Positions 1 to 9,676 of a stretch of DNA of 64,000 bases are shown here, piece by piece. The DNA is from Ostreococcus lucimarinus CCE9901 (Eukaryota; Chlorophyta; Mamiellophyceae; Mamiellales; Bathycoccaceae). The notes under the pieces were generated by a model. The model saw only the letters and a list, made by a program, of their open reading frames with translations, did not search any database and was not told where the DNA came from. Where the stretch lies: NCBI RefSeq assembly GCF_000092065.1, contig NC_009364.1, forward strand, positions 186,001 through 250,000, read 5' to 3'. Position 1 is the first letter of the stretch, and each line of letters begins with the position of its first letter. The translations under genes and the position numbers were made by a program.

Positions 1-955
1 CCTTGATCAAACCACCGCGAAAGTGGTCGTAGCCAGCGTCGGCGCCTAAATCGCGCTCCGCCGCCGCGCGCGTCACGTGACTGTCCACCACCGCGAGCGT
101 GCACTTTTCGCTTCGAATCGCGTCGAGCGTCGCGGCACACATCGCCTCGCGCGCCGCCGCACCGTCGGCGGCGCTTCCGATCGTCGGCGGAAGCACTAAA
201 CGCGCGCCCGCCGCGAAGGCGGCCAACGCGCCGAATCCAAAGCCCATCGCGTGCCCGAGCGGCACCGGCACGCACACCGAATCCGTCTCCCTAATCTCCA
301 ACGCCCGCACCGCGCGCGTCGCCGCGTCCGCGAACGTCATCCCTCCCACCGGCGCGTCCGCGCCACCGAAATAATACATCGCATCGTTCGCCGTCTCCAT
401 CGCGTCGCTCGCCGTCTCGCCGTTCGCGTACGCCGCGCGCAGCACCTCCCACAAGATTACTTTATCCCGCACCGTCCCACCGCCCACCGCGATCGGTTCG
501 TGCGCCCCGATCAGCCCTCCCGCCGTCTCCGCGTCTTCGCGTCTCACCATCGTCCCGCGCGTGCGTCCATCGCCGAACGTCTCCCGCAAATCATCCGTCG
601 CCCTCGCGCCTCGCGCGCTCGTCCCCGCGAGCGCCGTCCCCAGGTACGCCACCACGCTCTCTCGCGCGTTCCCCGTCCCGACGCCCAGCGGTCTCGACGA
701 CGCGTCGTATCCGAGGTCTTCCAGCGCGCGCGCGAACGTCAGCGCGCGATCGAGCAGTTCGCCGTACGTCCACTCGTCGCGCGCGCGCGTCCCGCTCGCG
801 CCCGTCGTCGTCACCGCCGCGCGCTCGGCGTCCGCGCGTCGCAGCGCGTCGCGCGCGAAGCGTCCGAGCGTGTCCCGCGTCGCGCCGTTCGCGAGCCGTC
901 GCGCGCGCATCGTCGACGCGTCGTCGGTCGCGTCTCGAAGTGCGCGCGTCGCCAT
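1..955 (-). CDS. AMP-binding acyl-CoA synthetase-like protein, 5' part only
   Basis: The gene enters from the left edge and runs leftward, so only about the first 318 residues are seen. I translated the minus strand from the ATG at 955. It contains an adenylate-forming (ANL superfamily) N-domain: EWTYGELLDRALTFARALEDLG near residue 65, and a second block PVPLGHAMGFGFGALAAF near residue 230, which matches the loop after the phosphate-binding motif in acyl/4-coumarate-CoA ligases. The expected S/T-G-rich P-loop with its lysine (TSGTTGxPKG) is replaced by FGGADAPVGGMT, so activity cannot be assumed. An in-frame ATG at 973 is an alternative start. The gene is head-to-head with the cyclophilin, start codons about 30 bp apart. 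Substrate unknown; the family call is good, the function is not. Confidence 0.7.
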   Translation of the reverse strand, partial: MATRALRDATDDASTMRARRLANGATRDTLGRFARDALRRADAERAAVTTTGASGTRARDEWTYGELLDRALTFARALEDLGYDASSRPLGVGTGNARESVVAYLGTALAGTSARGARATDDLRETFGDGRTRGTMVRREDAETAGGLIGAHEPIAVGGGTVRDKVILWEVLRAAYANGETASDAMETANDAMYYFGGADAPVGGMTFADAATRAVRALEIRETDSVCVPVPLGHAMGFGFGALAAFAAGARLVLPPTIGSAADGAAAREAMCAATLDAIRSEKCTLAVVDSHVTRAAAERDLGADAGYDHFRGGLIK

Positions 956-984
956 TCGTCGTCGCGTCGCCATTCGTCGACGCG

Positions 985-1704
985 ATGGCGCCGTCGCACG
1001 CGTACCTCGACCTCGACGTCGACGGACACCGAGAGAAACACGCGCGCGCGCGCGCCTTCGTCGCGGCGACGAACCTGCGGTACGGGTTCGACGGCGACGA
1101 CCTCGACGGATTGGGCGGCGCGCAGCGGAGTCGAATCGTCGAGCTGTACGAGGCGGATCGCGAGTGGGGCGCGCGCGGGGCGATTCGAATCGACGCGCCG
1201 ACGCGCGAGCGCGTGGTGTTTGAACTGTTCGACGCGAAGAGCGCGCGGGCGTGCGAGAATTTTCGAGCGCTGTGCGAGGGAATGGGGACGTCGAGAGCGA
1301 CGGGGCGGCGGCGGACGTACGAGGGGAGTCGAATGCATCGGTGCGTGAGGAATTTTATGATGCAGGGCGGCGATTACACGCACGGGAACGGGGCGGGGGG
1401 GGAATCGATTTGGGGGAAGAAGTTTAAGGACGACGCGGGAGGGTTGAAGCTGAAGCACGATGCGATGGGCGTGCTTTCGATGAGCAACACGGGGAAGAAT
1501 TCGAATTCGAGCCAATTTTTCGTCACGCTCGGAGCGTGTAAGCATTTGGACGGGAAACACGTGGTGTTCGGGAAATGCGTGCGCGGGATGGACGTACTGG
1601 AGAGAATTAACGATGAGTGCGCGGTAGACGCGGGCGGGACGTCGGAGGAACCGAAGGTGCCCGTCGTCGTCGCGGGGTGCGGCGTTCTCGACGCGCTCGA
1701 TTAG
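985..1704 (+). CDS. Cyclophilin-type peptidyl-prolyl isomerase with N-terminal extension
   Basis: A 239-residue protein from the ATG at 985 (an in-frame ATG lies at 940). The C-terminal ~165 residues are a cyclophilin fold: FRALC, MHRCVRNFMMQGGDYTHGNG, GVLSMSNTGKNSNSSQFFVT and LDGKHVVFGKCVRGMDVLE. The catalytic arginine of the HR pair and the FxMQGGD strand are present, so proline isomerase activity is plausible. The tryptophan that binds cyclosporin (EWLDGKHVVFG in the standard protein) is histidine here (KHLDGKHVV). The first ~70 residues (DLDVDGHREKHARARAFVAA, then LGGAQRSRIVELYEADREW) form a separate leader domain found with a subset of plant/algal cyclophilins. No signal peptide or transit peptide is evident. 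Convergent with the ARF-GEF, stops 36 bp apart. Confidence 0.9.
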   Translation: MAPSHAYLDLDVDGHREKHARARAFVAATNLRYGFDGDDLDGLGGAQRSRIVELYEADREWGARGAIRIDAPTRERVVFELFDAKSARACENFRALCEGMGTSRATGRRRTYEGSRMHRCVRNFMMQGGDYTHGNGAGGESIWGKKFKDDAGGLKLKHDAMGVLSMSNTGKNSNSSQFFVTLGACKHLDGKHVVFGKCVRGMDVLERINDECAVDAGGTSEEPKVPVVVAGCGVLDALD

Positions 1705-1732
1705 AGAGGAATTCTAGCACATGTACTGTACG

Positions 1733-1737
1733 TTACA
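1733..1737 (-). terminator. TGTAA poly(A)-signal candidate for the ARF-GEF gene
   Basis: TGTAA on the minus strand directly after the ARF-GEF stop. TGTAA is the usual near-upstream polyadenylation signal of chlorophyte algae. Confidence 0.4.
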
Positions 1738-1739
1738 AT

Positions 1740-4700
1740 CTAAGGCGGGGATTCTTCCGTTTCTTTGAGAAGGCCCAGTGCATCGGGCGTTAGCTCCGAG
1801 TCGATCGCGCTCGCTTTACCCCACATCTTGCCCCACAGCGGATCGTCTCTCGGGACGATTTCGCTCGCGCAGAGGACGAGGAGAACATTCTTTATGGCTT
1901 CAGGGATCGCGTCCACGAGTTCCTCCGTCTTGGCGTGCTTGCGCAGTAAAGACGTAGCGTCTAAAATGGCGAGCAGGACGCTCGCAAACGCCGCAGCGTC
2001 TTCGTTTCGCATCTTTGAGCCGTATTGGAGCAACGTCTTTGATACGCAAGAAACCGCGATGCGCGCCGTGTTTTCTGCGGCGCCACCATCTTTGGCGCGC
2101 GTCTTGCGTACGGTTTCCGTCAGCTCCTGGAGCATCGTCAGCAAAACCGCATCAAACGTGGTAAGCCACAAGTCGCCGCCGGCGTCGAGCGATTCAGCGC
2201 CGAGCAACACGCGTTGCAACGTTAAAATCGCGTCATCGCGCACCATGGCGCGCGTATCTTCAAAGCTAATGCGACCGAGTTCGCGGACTAAATCGCCCCA
2301 AGCGCCGGCTATAATTTCAGCTTTTGCCTCATCAGTCACGGATGCGCTCGTTGCCCACGCGCACATCGCCATGTTTGCGTCCGAGAGCAATTGCAACGCG
2401 GCGACGCTTCGTTCGTCACCACCTTGCTCGCTGTCGACAAACGCGCTCGCCGCTTCGAGGCACGATCTCACGTTCGCGGCGTTCACTTTCGCCGCCTCTC
2501 GCATGATTCGCGTGAGTCCTGCAAATCCTGTTTCCGCAGCCTCCGCATGTCTCGCGCTCGCCATGAGAAGCTTGCACACCGTGTCCCAACTCTGTCGCGT
2601 TTTAATCTTGTCCGCGCCGTTGCTGATCAAAGAATCGATTTCGGCAACGATGCGGCCGAAGAACGCGTCTGCGACCGCGGGTTTGAGCGTGAACAAAACG
2701 GGCAGCGCATCTAACAAATCGTCGGCGACGTCCTCGTCGGTAGGAATCAGCTTGGCACACATTCGAATCAAGTCAAAAATGACGATTTCACACGCCGGTG
2801 ACGGGCTCTCTGACGCTTGGAGAACGGCTCTGAGGTAGCTCAATAGTATGGGTAAAACGGCACGAATACGGTCGCAATTGCGCAAAGTCACCATAAACAT
2901 GGCGTCGAGACAAAAGAGCGCGGCGTCTTCGTCATCTGCGGTGGCGGCGACGAGTCCGGGGTCCCCCGCGGCCCAAATTAGTGCTCGCATCAGATGTGTC
3001 AATGACTCGAGCTCCAAGAACTTTGTGTCGGCGAAAAGTTCTTTCACGCGACACGCTGTCGCACACGCCGTGGCAAGTTCCTCTATGCTCTGCTCCGCCT
3101 CGGACGGCGGTGGTAATGGCGAGTCGCGCCCGTCGTCGCCGGAAATCATCGCCGAAAATGACCGCAGCAAAGAAGAACCTTGGTTCCGCTTCGCCGCAGC
3201 GATCTCTCGTACTCGCATCGTCTGCATTTCCGATCGATGCGTGAAGTCGGATCCGCTTACAAATATATCCTCTGGAACCAAACCAACCTTAGTCATGCGC
3301 AGCACTGTGTCCAGAATATTGCACCATCCTTGACGAAGCGTGTCCCCGTACTTGTGTGCGATGCCAAAAATCGTCCGCGTCGCCGCGCAAGCCTTGATAT
3401 CCTCACCGAACACCACGAGCGGTCGCAATCGTTCGCCTGACGGCGACATCGCGTCCTTAGCCAAACTTTCATTGGAAAACTTGCATAGCGTGGCGACGAG
3501 TTGATCGAGAACTTCAGACATGCCGTGCGCAGCCGCAATGTTTGCCACCGACAGGAAACCTCCGAGGCTTGATTGCAACACTTTATCGTCCGCCGTGTGC
3601 TCAAACACGGCCGCAATCGCGGCTGTCGTCGAGCCCCAAACGATGCCGAATAATTCGCCGTCGTACAACGCCGCTTCAGCGAGATTGGGCGTCGGCGGTA
3701 GTTTGCCTTGGCCCGCCCCGACGTCGCGCGACAATTCCGCCCATCGGCTTGGCGTCAAGCTCATCGCCCCACCGTCGTCAAGCTTGATCTCGTCCGTGAC
3801 AATGGAATCGAATATGTTAACCAATACCTCGGCGGGCCAATCATTACCGCCATTTGTTCCGCGATTGTTGCGGATGAACTGTTCGAGCGTCATCTTATTC
3901 TTCACCTGCGCATTGTGTTGATCGGTGTTCAGCATAATTATACTGTACGACAGCACGTACGCCGAGTCCGCATCCGCTACGGAGTCCGGGTTCGCTTCAT
4001 AATAACGCGCAGCAAAACATTCGAGTATGCGAGAAATTTTCTGTGCTTCTCCGGGGAGCTTGAATCCAGACAAAAAGGATCGCAGAGCTCGATCAAGCGT
4101 GACATCTCGAAAGTCAAAGAGCTTGGTGTACTCATCCAAAACCGTGATAATGAACGCCGCGGGCTCGCCGAGGTAGTCGCCGACGACTTCCTTATCTAAA
4201 GCGGGCGCGAATTTCAAGAATCTCGCCACTGCCGCGGGTTCGAGCGGATCTGCCAAAAGTTTAATCTCTTGCATGAACGCCAAACCCTTCTTGTACGAGC
4301 GATTAAAATGTTCCGCCGCGCTCAATAGACGTCGCTTGAAGTATTTAGTCCTTGCACGAGCCTCGAACCGGCTTGGACCAGTGGTATCAGAGCCATCAGA
4401 CAGCGACCATGGGTCCATGACGACGGTGTTCGCGAATTCGAACGTCGGTCGCGTAGTCGCCGCCGGAGAGCGGTTGGACACAGCTTGCACAATGGACAAC
4501 AACCCTTCCAAGCTCAACAAATGCACGGGCGCGAGCGTCGCATCTCCTGGATACGATGCTTGCGCCAAAACACTCGTCACCTCTTCAAACACATTAGGCT
4601 TTGTGAGCTCGCAATCGTAGTACATGTACAAATCCGTCGCGAAATTGTCGTTCTTGCACAAATCCACGAGCGCCTCGAGTGCGACGCGTTGCGTCTCCTC

Positions 4701-6035
4701 TTCCACACCATTACGACTCGAGCACAGCGGCAAGAGAACCATGCGAACAAACACTTCTAAGTGTAACTTGAGTTCTTCTCGGAACTCACTGTAAATGATC
4801 GTTATGAGAGACGTCGACGCCGCCAACACGTGCGGCGAACACGACGTAACCACTCCGCACAACGCGCGCGAAAGATCATCCAAAACCAAATTCAATAGCG
4901 CATGATTCGCTCTGAAGTACTCAGCGTTCGCATCGATCATGATCGTCACGAGTTTTAGCCCAAACAAACTATTCGCATCCTCCGAACCACGACCGTGCGT
5001 GTCTGGGGCAATGAGACTCGTGGCGAACCGGAAAATTTCAATCAAAGCGGGCAACCCGTACGGCCCCTTCGCCACATCCGTGTGCTCGTGCGCGGTGACA
5101 TCCATTCCAGGTCCGGTCGCATGCGGACTATCGACGCCCGCATCGCCTCTCACGACCGCCGGGGGCGTAGCCGGGATCACGATGGCTTGCCTCGGCGACG
5201 TCAGTCGCGGTCCCTTCTCCCCCGTCGTCGCCTTTGCCTTTGCCGCGATCTCCCCCGTGCGCCGACTGACGTGATACACGATTTCGCTCAGCGTCTGCTT
5301 GCTCAATTCTCTCAACAACGGCGTCTCTTTCCCGCTCTGATGTCCAATACGATAGCACGCCTGAAACACGTCGCACAAATCGTCGTCGCTCAGCGCGTAA
5401 CCGCAGTCGCATCGCACGCACGCCGCCAGCACATACATAATCTGGCTCAACACCGCATCGTCATCGTCCACACTCGTCGCTTCAAACCTACACAGCGTCA
5501 CCGCGTCCGCGATGGCGTGCATGATCACCCCTGGGCCACCCGGCGCGTCCCTCGTCGCGACTTCGCTCTTCAAAATCTTCAAGATCGCGCTCAGCGCCTG
5601 CGCCGTGATCATCCCTCCCGTCTCCACGCTCCGTATCACGTCCAGAAACGGTTCGAGATATCGCAACGGAGTCATCGCATCGTCCTCTTCCGCGTCTCTC
5701 TCTTCGCTTTGCTCGCTCGCGTCGCTCGCGCTCGCTCGATCGCGTCCCCGCGCGCGCGTCCCCGCGTCCGCATCTTGCGTCCGTTCCGGCGGTCGCGCCG
5801 TCCGCAGCGCGACGAAGGCGTCCAACAGGGCGTCTTCGACGCCGTCTTCGTCGTACGCGTCGCTCGCGCCGTACAATCCGTACGCGTTGAGCGCGCTCGA
5901 GGCGCTCGAGCGACCGCTCCAGCGTTGATGCGCGCGCATCGAGGCGACGACGGCGCGCGCTTCGTGCTTGACGATCGTCGCGAAGCGCGCGGGATCGAAC
6001 GAGCGATTCGGCGGTGCGTCGACATCGCGCGTCAT
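1740..6035 (-). CDS. Sec7-domain ARF guanine-nucleotide exchange factor, GNOM/GBF1 type
   Basis: One uninterrupted 1431-residue ORF. It would exchange GDP for GTP on ARF GTPases at Golgi/endosomal membranes for COPI vesicle formation. The Sec7 domain lies at about residues 565-755 with motif 1 FKLPGEAQKISRILE (catalytic Glu about 663) and motif 2 SYSIIMLNTDQHNAQVKNKM followed by FIRNNRGTNGGNDWP. The N-terminal DCB/HUS region (about 120-500) and C-terminal HDS regions with TPSRWAEL, GIAHKYGDTLRQGW and ILDTVLRMTKVGLVP match GNOM/GBF1 rather than BIG. Length fits GNOM (about 1450). An Asp/Glu/Arg-rich linker fills residues 80-120. Start is the ATG at 6035. No intron signals needed. Confidence 0.93.
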   Translation of the reverse strand: MTRDVDAPPNRSFDPARFATIVKHEARAVVASMRAHQRWSGRSSASSALNAYGLYGASDAYDEDGVEDALLDAFVALRTARPPERTQDADAGTRARGRDRASASDASEQSEERDAEEDDAMTPLRYLEPFLDVIRSVETGGMITAQALSAILKILKSEVATRDAPGGPGVIMHAIADAVTLCRFEATSVDDDDAVLSQIMYVLAACVRCDCGYALSDDDLCDVFQACYRIGHQSGKETPLLRELSKQTLSEIVYHVSRRTGEIAAKAKATTGEKGPRLTSPRQAIVIPATPPAVVRGDAGVDSPHATGPGMDVTAHEHTDVAKGPYGLPALIEIFRFATSLIAPDTHGRGSEDANSLFGLKLVTIMIDANAEYFRANHALLNLVLDDLSRALCGVVTSCSPHVLAASTSLITIIYSEFREELKLHLEVFVRMVLLPLCSSRNGVEEETQRVALEALVDLCKNDNFATDLYMYYDCELTKPNVFEEVTSVLAQASYPGDATLAPVHLLSLEGLLSIVQAVSNRSPAATTRPTFEFANTVVMDPWSLSDGSDTTGPSRFEARARTKYFKRRLLSAAEHFNRSYKKGLAFMQEIKLLADPLEPAAVARFLKFAPALDKEVVGDYLGEPAAFIITVLDEYTKLFDFRDVTLDRALRSFLSGFKLPGEAQKISRILECFAARYYEANPDSVADADSAYVLSYSIIMLNTDQHNAQVKNKMTLEQFIRNNRGTNGGNDWPAEVLVNIFDSIVTDEIKLDDGGAMSLTPSRWAELSRDVGAGQGKLPPTPNLAEAALYDGELFGIVWGSTTAAIAAVFEHTADDKVLQSSLGGFLSVANIAAAHGMSEVLDQLVATLCKFSNESLAKDAMSPSGERLRPLVVFGEDIKACAATRTIFGIAHKYGDTLRQGWCNILDTVLRMTKVGLVPEDIFVSGSDFTHRSEMQTMRVREIAAAKRNQGSSLLRSFSAMISGDDGRDSPLPPPSEAEQSIEELATACATACRVKELFADTKFLELESLTHLMRALIWAAGDPGLVAATADDEDAALFCLDAMFMVTLRNCDRIRAVLPILLSYLRAVLQASESPSPACEIVIFDLIRMCAKLIPTDEDVADDLLDALPVLFTLKPAVADAFFGRIVAEIDSLISNGADKIKTRQSWDTVCKLLMASARHAEAAETGFAGLTRIMREAAKVNAANVRSCLEAASAFVDSEQGGDERSVAALQLLSDANMAMCAWATSASVTDEAKAEIIAGAWGDLVRELGRISFEDTRAMVRDDAILTLQRVLLGAESLDAGGDLWLTTFDAVLLTMLQELTETVRKTRAKDGGAAENTARIAVSCVSKTLLQYGSKMRNEDAAAFASVLLAILDATSLLRKHAKTEELVDAIPEAIKNVLLVLCASEIVPRDDPLWGKMWGKASAIDSELTPDALGLLKETEESPP

Positions 6036-6248
6036 GTCGGGCGCGCGCGCGCGAGGGCGCGGCGAGTCGGCGTGTGAGGATCGATGGACGCGTCGCGGCA
6101 GTCTTGAACATCCAGCGCGCGGCGAGCGGCGACCGCGGCGCGGCGGCTCGATCGGAAACGATGCGCGCGAGCGCGCGGGTCGACGATCGGTTCGTGTGAC
6201 GCATGATTAATAACGTCTGTGTTCTAGCTATGTGTGCGATGTGCGCGG

Positions 6249-9200
6249 TCAAGGGTCGATTTCGCCGCGCTCGATGGCGGCTTGTCGCGCGGCGGCGCGC
6301 CGCTCGACGTCTTTTCGCGCGAGCTCGTCGGCTTGCGCGCGGAGGTTGGCGTATTCGGGCGGAATGCCGCCGGATTGCTCGAGCCACTTGCGCGCGGCGT
6401 CGTCGGGAAGTACGATGGCGACGTCCAAGCGCTCTTCATCGGACATTTGGGTGAGGTAGTGCTCGGCCCAATCCGGAAGCGGGACGCCTTCCTCCGCAGA
6501 GGCCATGCTGTGGATTTGGTCCTTGACGAGCCCCCAGAATTTTCCCTTGGAAGGGTCGTCCGACCAAATTGCGCTCATCAAATCGTCCCAATACACTTCT
6601 TGCTGTTCACCCCACGCGATGTCCCAAACCCCCATGCCACGATCGCGTGTGATACCAGCCTTTTCGAAGGCTTGCGCAAGCTGGCGACCGCCGATTTCTC
6701 GCGCCGTCGCGAGCGACTCCTTGAGCGAAAAGAGCATCTCTCTATTTTTCGGCTCGTGAAGAATCGCCACCGTACGCTGGGCCGCCTTAATCAACGTCTT
6801 TCTCACCTCATTGTACACTAATAAATCCAATTCAGGCGATAACTGCCTCATCACCTCGATGTGCTCAGTCTTGCCGACGCGCAGGTAACCTTCTTCGCGC
6901 GTAGGTTCGGCGGCGAGGGCGATGGGACCTAAATCACTCCACCCGTTCTGCATCACCATTTCGCACGCCAAATTCGTCGCAGCGGCGACATCGTGCATGC
7001 CGCGGGTCGTTACGTTCTCGGGACCGTACAAATAACGCTCCGCCATCTGGCCTGCGAGGAGTACGCACAGCTTGGCTTCGTAATACTCCATGGAGCGCAC
7101 CGTGCGAGCCGCGGGAGAGTCGACTTCATCCGGCACGTAGACGATTTGACCCGTGGCTACACCACCGTTAAACACCGTCACCTTGCTAATCTCGTCGTAC
7201 GAAGGCATGTGCATCGCGACCACGGCCTGCGCGGCGTAATAATTCACCACCGAGTCTCGTTCGTACGCGTCGAGTTGCGCGATGAGGGTATCTTCGAGCA
7301 TTCTATCGCGAGCCAAACTTCCGCTGCCACTTCCGTTGCGAACGAACGCTTGCGATCGTCGAATATCGTCGATGCAAAACAAGAAGTCACCCGTAGACGC
7401 GAGCGCCTTCTCGCCTTGCGCACAGCGCATGACGGCCGACTTGGTGAGGTTCTCGATGTCGGCGCCGCTGAAACCGGCAGTTTGTCTGGCGAGGTACTCG
7501 TAGTCCAAGTTGGGATCGACACTCGACGCGAACGATGGCTTGTTGCAGTGCAAGAACAAGATTTCTTGACGCGACTTCTTGTTCGGCAGACCCATCTCGA
7601 TGATGCGATCAAAACGACCGGCACGAATGAGCGCAGGATCGAGTACTTGCGGACGGTTCGTCGCCGCCAACACCATGATGCCCGTGGCGGTCGAGAAACC
7701 GTCCATCTCCGTCAGCATTTGATTGATCGTCGCCGTCGCTTCGTCGTTACCGTAAACCTGACCGGATTGTGTCTCAGTACGCTTCGTGCCGACGGCATCG
7801 AATTCATCGATGAAGATGATGCACGGCGCAACCTTCTTGGCTTGATCAAACAAGTTGCGAATACGCGCGGCTCCGACGCCGACGAACATCTCCATAAACT
7901 CCGTACCAGCGCATGAGAAGAAGGGCACATTTGCCTCGCCCGCGACACAACGAGCGAGCAACGTCTTACCCGTACCGGGCGGACCGCACAAAAGCACGCC
8001 TGCGGGAATGCGCGCGCCCATGGAGTTGTACTTTTCGAAATCCTTCAAGTAGGAAATGAGTTCAAACATTTCCGCCTTGACGTTGTCGATGCCGGTGATG
8101 TCCTTCAACGTCATCCCTTGGCGAACGTTCGAGTCGTAGTTACGCGTAGTCATGTTACCGAACATGTCTTCCGAGCTATCCTTGTACGTGCCTTCGTAAA
8201 TAAGCCACGCATAGAACACCATCACCATCGGCGTCAACGCGTTGAACAGGAACGCCGTAATCTCGAGCCAGCGAGGATACTTCTCCATCTCAATCTGAAT
8301 GACCCCTCCATTACCCGGTCTTTCGGTGACGAGCTTTTTGAACAACACCGGATCGTACGGAAGGTTGCAACCGAACACCTCCTCCGTGTCGTCGATGTAA
8401 TATCTAATGCTCGTCTCGTTGGCGCGGTACACCACGCGGTTGACGCGCCCGACGTCGAGTAATCTGTGGAACGACGTGTAAGACGTCTCCGTGGGGAATC
8501 TATCGGTGCCCATGGTTGAGTACGGATCGCGCAAGTACGCCAAGTTCACGTTGCGCACGAATCGTTCGCCGCGGTTGGAGAAAATCTTCTTGACGGGATT
8601 CTTCTTCTCCTGTTCGTACTTTTCGTACCGCTGGATGTCCTTCAAAACCTTTTCCTCCGCCGCGCTCAATTGCCTATTCCTACTCTCGGTGTGCTCACCA
8701 GTTTTCAACCCAACGAGTTCTTTCACCCTGTCCGCCATCACCTTCACCTTATCCACCTGTCCTCCCTGTTTGGGGGCCCTACGTTGGTGTTCTAAATTCA
8801 TTTTTTTCTTCTTCACCGTCCCGCGACGTCGTCGTCGTCTCTGCTTCGTCGGCGCCTCGACGACGCGCGGCTTATCCTCCGCGATCGCGTCGAGCTCTTC
8901 CAACAACTTCGCCGTCTCGTCCTCTTCATCCTTGGGATCGGAATCCACCGGCGCGATGTCGATCCCCACCCCCGCCACCTCGCCCACGCACGGCTCGCGC
9001 CGCGCGCTCGCCGTCGCCGCGCTCCTCGCCCCCTCCCGCCTCGCCTCGCGCGCCCCAGTCTCCAGCGCGCCCGCCGCTTTCGGCGCGCTCAACATCACCA
9101 ACGCCGCGATCGCGCCCATCTTCGTCGCCCGCTTCGCGCGCGCCCAGCCGTCGTCCGCGTTCGCGTCCCTCGCCGCGCGTCCCGCGCCGTCGTCGCCGCC

Positions 9201-9332
9201 GACGCCGCATCGCACCCCTCGTCCCCACCGCGCGCCCGCCTTCGCCCGCGCGACGCGCGCGCGTCGTCGTCCGAGTCCATCCGCGATCGCGCCGCGCGTC
9301 GGCGCGATCGTCGCGCCTCGCGCGATCGACAT
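6249..9332 (-). CDS. FtsHi: proteolytically inactive FtsH-like AAA ATPase, plastid-targeted
   Basis: About 1027 residues from the ATG at 9332, chosen because it begins a plastid transit-like peptide ([19 protein letters not shown]); the frame stays open to 9605. A transmembrane helix is at about residues 359-378 ([16 protein letters not shown]). The AAA domain has Walker A GPPGTGKT (about 447), Walker [13 protein letters not shown] (about 504) and the second-region [20 protein letters not shown]. In the peptidase domain the zinc motif HEAGH is absent, replaced by [11 protein letters not shown], so it cannot be a zinc protease of normal type. This is the hallmark of plant FtsHi proteins, several of which belong to the Ycf2-FtsHi ATPase motor at the inner chloroplast envelope. 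Which FtsHi paralogue it is cannot be told from motifs. Confidence 0.88.
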   Translation of the reverse strand: MSIARGATIAPTRGAIADGLGRRRARVARAKAGARWGRGVRCGVGGDDGAGRAARDANADDGWARAKRATKMGAIAALVMLSAPKAAGALETGAREARREGARSAATASARREPCVGEVAGVGIDIAPVDSDPKDEEDETAKLLEELDAIAEDKPRVVEAPTKQRRRRRRGTVKKKKMNLEHQRRAPKQGGQVDKVKVMADRVKELVGLKTGEHTESRNRQLSAAEEKVLKDIQRYEKYEQEKKNPVKKIFSNRGERFVRNVNLAYLRDPYSTMGTDRFPTETSYTSFHRLLDVGRVNRVVYRANETSIRYYIDDTEEVFGCNLPYDPVLFKKLVTERPGNGGVIQIEMEKYPRWLEITAFLFNALTPMVMVFYAWLIYEGTYKDSSEDMFGNMTTRNYDSNVRQGMTLKDITGIDNVKAEMFELISYLKDFEKYNSMGARIPAGVLLCGPPGTGKTLLARCVAGEANVPFFSCAGTEFMEMFVGVGAARIRNLFDQAKKVAPCIIFIDEFDAVGTKRTETQSGQVYGNDEATATINQMLTEMDGFSTATGIMVLAATNRPQVLDPALIRAGRFDRIIEMGLPNKKSRQEILFLHCNKPSFASSVDPNLDYEYLARQTAGFSGADIENLTKSAVMRCAQGEKALASTGDFLFCIDDIRRSQAFVRNGSGSGSLARDRMLEDTLIAQLDAYERDSVVNYYAAQAVVAMHMPSYDEISKVTVFNGGVATGQIVYVPDEVDSPAARTVRSMEYYEAKLCVLLAGQMAERYLYGPENVTTRGMHDVAAATNLACEMVMQNGWSDLGPIALAAEPTREEGYLRVGKTEHIEVMRQLSPELDLLVYNEVRKTLIKAAQRTVAILHEPKNREMLFSLKESLATAREIGGRQLAQAFEKAGITRDRGMGVWDIAWGEQQEVYWDDLMSAIWSDDPSKGKFWGLVKDQIHSMASAEEGVPLPDWAEHYLTQMSDEERLDVAIVLPDDAARKWLEQSGGIPPEYANLRAQADELARKDVERRAAARQAAIERGEIDP

Positions 9333-9676
9333 CGCGCGTCCGCGCGCGATCGGTCGAGTAAACCTAAGCCGCGATCGTCGAGCCGCGAATCGCGCGCGCG
9401 CGCGTCTCGAGGCGCGTCGAACCCGCGCGCGCGCGTCTCCCGACGCGTTCGCGACCTCGGCGCGCGCTTCGAGCGACCGCGCGTCGCGTCGCGCGCGTCG
9501 TCGTGTGCGCGCCGCCGCGCGCGGCGCGAGGGTTCGACGCGCGCTCGAATGATCGCGTTTCGTACGTCGTTTTCGACATACACTAGAGCATTTTAGCGCC
9601 ATCATTCAAAACGCTCGCGACGCGCGCCGACGCGCGCGCGACGGCGCGACGCGCGGCGACACCGCGACGCGCGACG
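9333..9676. other. Divergent intergenic region of FtsHi and the PG-binding-like gene
   Basis: 344 bp of GCG/CGC-rich sequence between two divergent starts. It must hold both promoters. I see no TATA box or clear operator. Confidence 0.5.
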
